From an uncultured Oscillospiraceae bacterium (GTDB lineage Bacteria; Bacillota; Clostridia; UBA1212; UBA1255): a stretch of 6,784 bases of DNA. The notes beneath the pieces are model-generated. The model was not told where the DNA came from and searched no databases. It saw nothing but the letters and a program-made list of their open reading frames with translations. The DNA lies in the NCBI GenBank assembly GCA_902462635.1, contig CABQCN010000080.1:1-6784 (forward strand). The letters run 5' to 3'. Both the position numbers and the translations under genes were made by a program. Positions 1 through 4,537 of the stretch are shown here, piece by piece (the first letter of the stretch is position 1; every line of letters begins with the position of its first letter).

Positions 1-713
1 TTGCCAACCGTTCCAAGATCTGCGCGCGCTGAAATCGTAGCCTCCGCATCCTTCGAGGTCTTGCCATCCGTACTATATTGATATTTTGAAATACCGCCTT
101 CTACAGCCAGCCAGCCTGTCGTCTTAACACCGTCCGAAGCAAAGGTAAAGTTTTCTTTTACAAAAAACGCCGTACCGCCATTTGCTTCTAAAGGACCTTC
201 GCCGTTGATAAAATCTACGGACAATTCAAAATCCTTGACTTCTTCCGTATATTCCGGATCCGGAGTAGCAGATTTTTCTTTAATTTCAAACGCAACTTTT
301 TCGAAGCCGTCCAGTTCTGCATATCCGTCATTCGCCAGAACGATCGCGTAATATTTACCCGGTTTTAACGTAAAGTCCTCATTGAGTTCCGCAGTTCTGT
401 TCGTTGTCGAATTGGTGCCGTTCGTCGCGTCCGCAATTTCTTTGTCCGCAGGCCAATTGACAGTTTTCGTCGTTTCGCCTATGTACCACCAAATCAGGGA
501 CGTGGCGCCGCCGTTATTGGGGTCTGTGGTCTCCCCTTCTTTATATATGCCAACCCAGTCTTTGTCGGAAGTCGTCGTTCCCGTAATCTTAACGGTAAAC
601 TTCGAACCGTCTGCCACCACTTCAATCCCGTTTGCTGCCTGTACGGCCAAGATACTCATTGCGGATACTGCAAGCGCAACGACGAGTATGAGAGCCATAA
701 TCTTTTTCTTCAT
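1..713 (-). CDS. Exported modular surface protein, N-terminal part (3' end outside window)
   Basis: Open from ATG at 713 to the left edge, giving 237 residues without a stop; the rest of the gene is outside the window. The start is supported by AGGAGG at 723-728, nine bases upstream. Residues 1-26 form a classical signal peptide: three lysines, a hydrophobic core (about 5-23) and a VQA cleavage site before Ala27. Residues 30-142 are a beta-rich module with landmarks D52-W-V-G-I-Y57, W75-W-Y-I78, N86-W-P88 and K117-P-G-K-Y121; the same landmarks occur in the metallophosphoesterase at the other end of the window. A charged proline-containing linker (about 143-161) leads to a second domain with G200-W201 and KYQYSTDG, which resembles Ig-like domains of large clostridial surface proteins. 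No catalytic motif is visible. It is transcribed divergently from the S11-like gene. Secretion and modular design are seen directly; adhesion or carbohydrate binding is only a guess. Confidence 0.85.
   Translation of the reverse strand, partial: MKKKIMALILVVALAVSAMSILAVQAANGIEVVADGSKFTVKITGTTTSDKDWVGIYKEGETTDPNNGGATSLIWWYIGETTKTVNWPADKEIADATNGTNSTTNRTAELNEDFTLKPGKYYAIVLANDGYAELDGFEKVAFEIKEKSATPDPEYTEEVKDFELSVDFINGEGPLEANGGTAFFVKENFTFASDGVKTTGWLAVEGGISKYQYSTDGKTSKDAEATISARADLGTVG
288..626 (-). other. Surface module copy 1 (in the left exported protein)
   Basis: This segment encodes residues 30-142 of the left exported protein. Read by eye it aligns with residues about 190-321 of the metallophosphoesterase fragment: DWVGIYKEGET against DWVAVYRRGET, SLIWWYI against SLLWWYI, VNWPADKEIA against ITWPLDNAIA, and FTLKPGKYYAIVL against GTLKPGNYSAAVL. 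The predicted fold is an all-beta sandwich. The order and spacing of all four blocks are kept, so common descent is more likely than chance. I do not recognise a named family with certainty. Confidence 0.75.
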
Positions 714-722
714 AACTGTAAA

Positions 723-787
723 CCTCCTAAGTAATGTAGTAATTGAATTACTGTGCACAGTATAATCAATGCCGGCTGCTTTGTCAA
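723..787 (-). promoter_or_regulatory. Near-consensus sigma-A promoter and RBS of the left exported gene
   Basis: Read on the minus strand there is TTGACA (plus coordinates 782-787), a 17-base spacer, and TATACT (759-764). The start of transcription should be near 752. The leader of about 40 bases ends in AGGAGG (723-728). The perfect -35 with optimal spacing suggests strong intrinsic expression. Inverted repeats at 738-761 cover the -10 edge and the likely start site (separate entry), so the promoter may be under repression. Confidence 0.85.
738..761. repeat. Two abutting palindromes over the -10 and start site
   Basis: ACTGTGCACAGT at 750-761 is a perfect 12-base palindrome that overlaps the last bases of the minus-strand -10 box. 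Directly beside it, and sharing three bases, AGTAATT-G-AATTACT at 738-752 is an inverted repeat with 7-base arms and one central base. Together they occupy the predicted transcription start and first leader bases of the left exported gene. The position fits a repressor operator; no regulator gene is present in the window. Confidence 0.5.
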
Positions 788-856
788 CACGGGAGGACAG
801 GATTCCGTACCGAAAATTAATGGAAAAAATTTGGAAGAATTTCCCGGAAAAATTTT

Positions 857-922
857 TTGGCAATCCTGCGCCAGATATGATATACTCTTTGTAAAACAAT
901 TATATTCTGTTTTGTTGAAGGA
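857..922 (+). promoter_or_regulatory. Promoter and RBS of the S11-like gene
   Basis: TTGGCA (857-862), an 18-base spacer and TATACT (881-886), with TG at 878-879 placed one base before it as an extended -10. Transcription should begin near 893. GAAGGA at 917-922 sits eight bases before the ATG at 931 and fixes that start. The bases upstream of the -35 (about 820-857) are runs of A and T that could act as an UP element. This promoter is back to back with the leftward promoter; the two -35 boxes are about 70 bases apart, so a protein bound between them could affect both. Confidence 0.75.
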
Positions 923-930
923 TTTTTCAA

Positions 931-2265
931 ATGATAAAGGCTGCATCTTACATAAAAAAAACAACGATAACGGCAGCAATCGCAATTCTGATCGCCGTGT
1001 CCGTTCTCTTTACGGAAAGCACCTGCGTTTCTGCCGCCGCCAACAGCCTTCCCTCCAATGAATCCACCGGTATTTCGTATACGATCTATGAATGCGACAC
1101 AAAGCAGACGCTTTTAAAACAAAACGCCGAACTTCCCGCCGATTGTTCCCTGCTGGCGCGGCTGATGACCTGTCTCCTCGTGCTGGAAAATCCGTCTGTC
1201 TCCGTAACGGATTTCATCTCTCCCTCGCAGGACAGCGTTTCGGCCTCAGGGCGCTATAAATTGAACGCTGCCGGAAATTATATGGTCGATCATCTCCTGA
1301 AGTCCGTAATATTGTGCAACGCGGACAACGCCGCCAATCTGCTTGCGAGCCATGTCAATCCCAATACTGCCTATTTCGTATCGATGATGAATCAGAAAGC
1401 GCAAGATCTCGGAATGGGACATACTTTTTTCAAAAATGCGGACGGGGCGGACGATCCGTTCCAGCAAACCACGGCATATGACATGGCCTTGTTTTGGGCT
1501 TACGCCATGTCGAACGCGCAATTTCGGAAAATCGCGTCGAATGAATCCGTCCATATCTGGACCGGCACCGCGGTGGTAAACGAATGTAAATTGGTCGCGG
1601 AACGCGAAACCTTTTCAGGAGCGCTTACGAAGTCCGGCGCATATGCCGTATACGATGCTGCCAACGGCCTTGGAACGACAATGTTCTATCTGGAAAATAA
1701 AGTATCCGATAAGGCGCCTGCCGTAAAGCTCGTTTTCATCCTGTCAGGGGGATCCGACGATTCCGCATCCGATCTGGGAAAGAATTATGTCAATAACGTA
1801 CTTACGAATTTTAAGAAAACGGCGCTCATCAGCAAAGGCGAATTCGTCGTCAGCGCCGAGATCGGCGGCAGCGAGCTGCGCCTGAATGCCGCGGAAACCT
1901 CTTATTGCATGATACCGATCGACATGACGGGCTACGTGGAAAACATCAGCTACAGCGTGATCGATAAGAATACATCCGCTGTTCCCGGGAAAGCGCTTTC
2001 CCTGAACGAATTATCTCCGCCCATCGAGGAGGGAGCCGTCATCGGCACCGCAAACTATCTGTTGAAAGACGGAAGCATCCATAAAGTAGGCCTCATCGCC
2101 GGGAACAGTATCCATTCCGACAGCAAGACAATCAATACGTTTTACAAACTTATAAAAGAGAACACCGATATCTTTATATTGATATCGGTGCTTGTCCTCT
2201 GCGAACTCATTCTCGCGTTCTGTATTCTTTTAAATAAGGTAAGAAGGAGAAAAATCAGGCCTTGA
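931..2265 (+). CDS. Membrane-anchored peptidase S11 (D-Ala-D-Ala carboxypeptidase) homologue, probably catalytically inactive
   Basis: 444 residues. Residues 1-35 are a signal peptide (K9, K10, hydrophobic 13-27, VSA cleavage site). About 48-290 follow the S11 penicillin-binding fold: a block ending LMT (78-80) with LLVLE after it, LLKSVILCNADNAANLL (122-138), the substrate-site region with KNADGADDP and TTAYDMALFWAYAM, and K234-S-G236, matching the usual K(T/S)G. About 297-395 form a C-terminal beta domain like that of DacF/PBP5, and 414-434 are a membrane helix followed by RRRKIRP, so the body is outside the cell. The active-site SxxK is missing: the aligned positions read L74-L-A-R77, with Ser73 one place too early for Ser and Arg for Lys. 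The SxN motif reads N130-A-D132. Active enzymes remove the terminal D-Ala from peptidoglycan stem peptides; this one may only bind muropeptide or act as a scaffold, which is inference. Its 3' end overlaps the convergent phosphofructokinase gene by 11 bases. Confidence 0.88.
   Translation: MIKAASYIKKTTITAAIAILIAVSVLFTESTCVSAAANSLPSNESTGISYTIYECDTKQTLLKQNAELPADCSLLARLMTCLLVLENPSVSVTDFISPSQDSVSASGRYKLNAAGNYMVDHLLKSVILCNADNAANLLASHVNPNTAYFVSMMNQKAQDLGMGHTFFKNADGADDPFQQTTAYDMALFWAYAMSNAQFRKIASNESVHIWTGTAVVNECKLVAERETFSGALTKSGAYAVYDAANGLGTTMFYLENKVSDKAPAVKLVFILSGGSDDSASDLGKNYVNNVLTNFKKTALISKGEFVVSAEIGGSELRLNAAETSYCMIPIDMTGYVENISYSVIDKNTSAVPGKALSLNELSPPIEEGAVIGTANYLLKDGSIHKVGLIAGNSIHSDSKTINTFYKLIKENTDIFILISVLVLCELILAFCILLNKVRRRKIRP
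2163..2190 (-). terminator. Candidate intrinsic terminator of the fba-pfp operon, inside the S11-like gene
   Basis: CACCGATATC (2163-2172) and GATATCGGTG (2181-2190) are perfect 10-base arms with an 8-base A/T loop. On the minus strand the hairpin is followed by TTCTCTTTTATAAG, a T-rich tail typical of Rho-independent termination, and it lies about 65 bases past the phosphofructokinase stop. On the plus strand the following bases (CTTGTCCTCTGC) are less T-rich, so it should work mainly leftward. It lies in codons just before the C-terminal membrane helix of the S11-like protein. The stem has only 50% G+C. Confidence 0.6.
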
Positions 2266-3484
2266 TTTTCGCAAGTCTTGCGAATCTCGGGAGTCCGTCT
2301 TCCATGGGCGGGCAGGATTCTCCCTGAATCAGCGGCAGCGCGTAATCGATGTATTCTTGCGTCACAAAGTTTCCCTCTGCGTTGATCCATTCCCGCGGGA
2401 GTTTCTTTTCCGTATTGGCAACGTCGTCGAGTTTGATCAGTTTCACGCCGCAGCGGTATCCTTCATCCGCGCCGCTCCGTTCAAATCCGACGCAATAGTC
2501 GGTCTTCCCTTCAACCGCTTGCAGAACCGCAGCCTCTCCCGCCATATACGCCTCGTTGACGTCGTTACGGGAAGCGCAATGCGCGGCGCACCGCTGCAGC
2601 AGGCTGAATTCAATGCCGCGTACCTTACAGCCGATTTCCTCTTTTGCAAGATTTGCCAGCGTCGTCGCAACCCCGCCCAGCTGGGCATGTCCGAACGCAT
2701 CCCGCACGCCGCTGTCCGCAACGAATCTGCCGTCCGCGTATTGCGCGCCTTCCGAAACGGCAACGATGACTTTTCCGTTCTTCTTATAGATCCGGGAAAC
2801 ATCGGCGAGGAATTGTTCCCGGCTGAACGGAAGCTCCGGCACATAGATGAGATCCGGACCCTGCCCTTTAATCCCTGCCAGCGCCGTCGCAGCGGTAAGC
2901 CAGCCCGCGTGGCGGCCCATCACCTCAAGCACGCACACCATACCGGTGTCGTAAACTCTGGCGTCATGATAGATTTCCATTGTAGAGGTAGCAACATATT
3001 TTGCCGCACTTCCGTATCCCGGGCAGTGGTCGGTACCGAACAAATCGTTGTCGATCGTTTTCGGCACGCCCATGACACGCATTTCATAGCCGGACTTCTG
3101 CATGAATTTACTGATTTTATTGCAGGTATCCATCGAGTCGTTTCCGCCGTTATAGAAAAAATAACGGATATTGTATTTTTTGAATACCTCGAGGAGCCGC
3201 AGATAATCCGTGGGGTCCTCCTCCGCATTTTTCAATTTATAACGTACGGAACCGAGCGCCGAAGACGGCGTCGTCTTCAGCAGTTCCAGCTCGTACGGAT
3301 CTTCCTTCGACATATCGTAAAATTCTTCTTCCAGCATTCCCTTTATGCCGTGCGCGGCGCCGTATACTTTCGTAATACATCCCTGCTGTAAAGCCGTGAT
3401 GATTACGCCTGCCGCGCTGGCATTGATGACCGACGTAGGTCCGCCGGATTGTCCGAATATGGCAGCACCAATAAGTTTATCCAT
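2255..3484 (-). CDS. pfp: Phosphofructokinase, probably pyrophosphate-dependent
   Basis: 409 residues, a usual length for the long PFK clade and well above the roughly 320 of ATP-dependent PfkA. It phosphorylates fructose 6-phosphate at C1 in glycolysis, in the cytoplasm. Visible motifs: N-terminal GQSGGPTSVIN (11-21), G113-G-N-D-S117, P141-K-T-I-D-N-D147 with the catalytic Asp at 145, M189-G-R-H-A-G-W195, and SEG (244-246). Asp116 and Lys142 stand where ATP enzymes have Gly (GGDGS and PGTIDND); both are known marks of PPi use. Asn115 replaces the Asp of the common GGD. A PPi enzyme would be reversible and spare ATP. The ATG at 3484 has TCCTCC-complement (GGAGGA) 11 bases upstream, slightly long. 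It follows fba after 29 bases with no promoter seen between, so the two are probably one transcript. The 3' end overlaps the convergent S11-like gene by 11 bases. Donor specificity is inferred from motifs only. Confidence 0.93.
   Translation of the reverse strand: MDKLIGAAIFGQSGGPTSVINASAAGVIITALQQGCITKVYGAAHGIKGMLEEEFYDMSKEDPYELELLKTTPSSALGSVRYKLKNAEEDPTDYLRLLEVFKKYNIRYFFYNGGNDSMDTCNKISKFMQKSGYEMRVMGVPKTIDNDLFGTDHCPGYGSAAKYVATSTMEIYHDARVYDTGMVCVLEVMGRHAGWLTAATALAGIKGQGPDLIYVPELPFSREQFLADVSRIYKKNGKVIVAVSEGAQYADGRFVADSGVRDAFGHAQLGGVATTLANLAKEEIGCKVRGIEFSLLQRCAAHCASRNDVNEAYMAGEAAVLQAVEGKTDYCVGFERSGADEGYRCGVKLIKLDDVANTEKKLPREWINAEGNFVTQEYIDYALPLIQGESCPPMEDGLPRFARLAKIKA
2268..2284 (+). repeat. 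Inverted repeat just after the S11-like stop codon, in the pfp 3' coding end
   Basis: TTCGCAAG and CTTGCGAA are perfect 8-base arms around a single T, starting two bases after the TGA at 2263-2265. In plus-strand RNA it could fold as a 6-base stem with a 5-base loop right behind the stop codon. It is followed by TCTCGGGAG, not a T-run, so it is a poor intrinsic terminator; it may instead mark the mRNA 3' end or stop exonucleases. On the other strand it lies in the last codons of the phosphofructokinase gene. Confidence 0.4.
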
Positions 3485-3513
3485 ATATTTCCGAATCCTC
3501 CCTGTACAATCGA

Positions 3514-4449
3514 TTATGCTTTTCCGTTGCAGCCGAGTACATCGACCAGTTTGTGCTTCACAAGCTTCTTGATGTTTTCTCTCGCAGGTTTCAGGTATTG
3601 CCGCGGATCGAAATCAGAGGGCGCTTCGGCAAAATGTTCGCGGATCGCCGCCGTCATGGCCAGACGGAGGTCGGAGTCGATATTGATCTTGCAGACCGCC
3701 ATGGAGGCCGCCTTTCTCAGCATATCCTCCGGAATACCGATTGCGTCGGGCATTTTACCGCCGAATCGGTTGATCGTTTCCACGTATTCCGGAATTACGG
3801 AAGAAGCGCCGTGCAGCACGATCGGGAATCCGGGAAGCCTCTTTTCCACTTCCTCGAGGATATCAAATCTGAGCTGCGGCTTCTGGCCCGGTTTAAATTT
3901 ATACGCACCGTGGCTTGTACCGATTGCGATCGCCAGTGAATCCACGCCCGTCTTCTCAACGAACTCCTGTACCTGCGCCGGATTTGTATAAGAAGCGTCT
4001 TCCGCCGATACGTTCACCGCATCTTCGATCCCGGCAAGACGTCCGAGTTCGCCTTCCACGGTTACACCTTTTGCATGCGCATATTCAACGACTTGTCTCG
4101 TCAGCGCGATATTGTCTTCGAACGAATGGTGAGAACCGTCGATCATCACGGACGTAAAACCGCCGTCGATGCACGATTTGCACAATTCGAACGTATCGCC
4201 GTGGTCGAGATGCAGACAGATCGGAAGTCCCGTTTCGATGATCGCGGCTTCCACGAGCTTCATCAGATACGTGTGATTGGCATATTTTCTGGCTCCCGCG
4301 GAAACCTGCAGGATCAGAGGGGCGTTTTCTTCTTTCGCCGCTTCCGTAATTCCCTGAATGATTTCCATGTTGTTGACATTGAAAGCACCGATCGCATATC
4401 CGCCTTCGTAAGCCTTTTTGAACATTTCCTTTGATGTAACCAATGGCAT
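3514..4449 (-). CDS. fba: Class II fructose-1,6-bisphosphate aldolase
   Basis: 311 residues, full length for the family. It splits fructose 1,6-bisphosphate into dihydroxyacetone phosphate and glyceraldehyde 3-phosphate using a zinc ion, in the cytoplasm. Key residues: GAFNVNN near the N-terminus (21-27), H80-L-D82-H83-G with catalytic Asp82 and zinc ligand His83, SVMIDGSHH (100-108), VEGELG (131-136) with Glu134, G177-T-S-H180-G with the second zinc histidine, H213-G-A-S with the third, and KINIDSDLR (254-262) for phosphate binding. The start at 4449 has AAGGAGA (4459-4465) nine bases upstream. It is the first gene of a two-gene operon with the phosphofructokinase, whose product is its substrate. 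All catalytic residues are present; no oddities. Confidence 0.97.
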   Translation of the reverse strand: MPLVTSKEMFKKAYEGGYAIGAFNVNNMEIIQGITEAAKEENAPLILQVSAGARKYANHTYLMKLVEAAIIETGLPICLHLDHGDTFELCKSCIDGGFTSVMIDGSHHSFEDNIALTRQVVEYAHAKGVTVEGELGRLAGIEDAVNVSAEDASYTNPAQVQEFVEKTGVDSLAIAIGTSHGAYKFKPGQKPQLRFDILEEVEKRLPGFPIVLHGASSVIPEYVETINRFGGKMPDAIGIPEDMLRKAASMAVCKINIDSDLRLAMTAAIREHFAEAPSDFDPRQYLKPARENIKKLVKHKLVDVLGCNGKA

Positions 4450-4466
4450 AAATGAACATCTCCTTA

Positions 4467-4476
4467 TATCATGATA
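4467..4476. repeat. Short palindrome in the fba leader
   Basis: TATCATGATA is a perfect 10-base palindrome one base upstream of the fba ribosome binding site. It has no loop, so a DNA-binding site or chance in A/T-rich sequence are the alternatives; I favour chance. Confidence 0.2.
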
Positions 4477-4483
4477 ATATTTT

Positions 4484-4536
4484 AGTTGATACTATTCATA
4501 TCCTAACTATTATACAACGACACAGGTAAAATGCAA
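4484..4536 (-). promoter_or_regulatory. Promoter of the fba-pfp operon
   Basis: On the minus strand, TTGCAT (plus 4531-4536), 16 bases, then a perfect TATAAT (4509-4514); transcription should begin near 4502 and give a leader of about 53 bases. The -35 is weak (only TTG matches), which may mean an activator or other factor helps. An imperfect inverted repeat, AGTT-AG-GATA and TATC-AACT (4484-4508), covers the start site and could be an operator. The -35 starts two bases after the metallophosphoesterase stop codon. Confidence 0.6.
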
Positions 4537-4537
4537 G

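Noticed and set aside
821..858. A/T runs with repeated AAAAATTT upstream of the S11-like promoter
   Set aside because: They may be an UP element, but as a repeat family or origin-like element there is no further support, so they are only mentioned with the promoter.
710..985. Minus-strand 91-codon frame across the divergent promoter region
   Set aside because: It covers both promoters and the start of the S11-like gene, has no ribosome binding site and no recognisable protein features.
753..1061. Plus-strand 102-codon frame in the divergent intergenic region
   Set aside because: It starts without a ribosome site, overlaps the extended -10 promoter and runs into the signal peptide of the S11-like gene in another frame.
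2316..2330. GATTC-TCCCT-GAATC stem in the pfp coding end as a plus-strand terminator
   Set aside because: The stem is short and has no T-run behind it; expected by chance.
2357..3391. Long plus-strand reading frame of 344 codons opposite the phosphofructokinase
   Set aside because: It is antisense to a gene with intact family motifs, has low-complexity Arg/His-rich content and no known motif; it is a shadow of codon bias.
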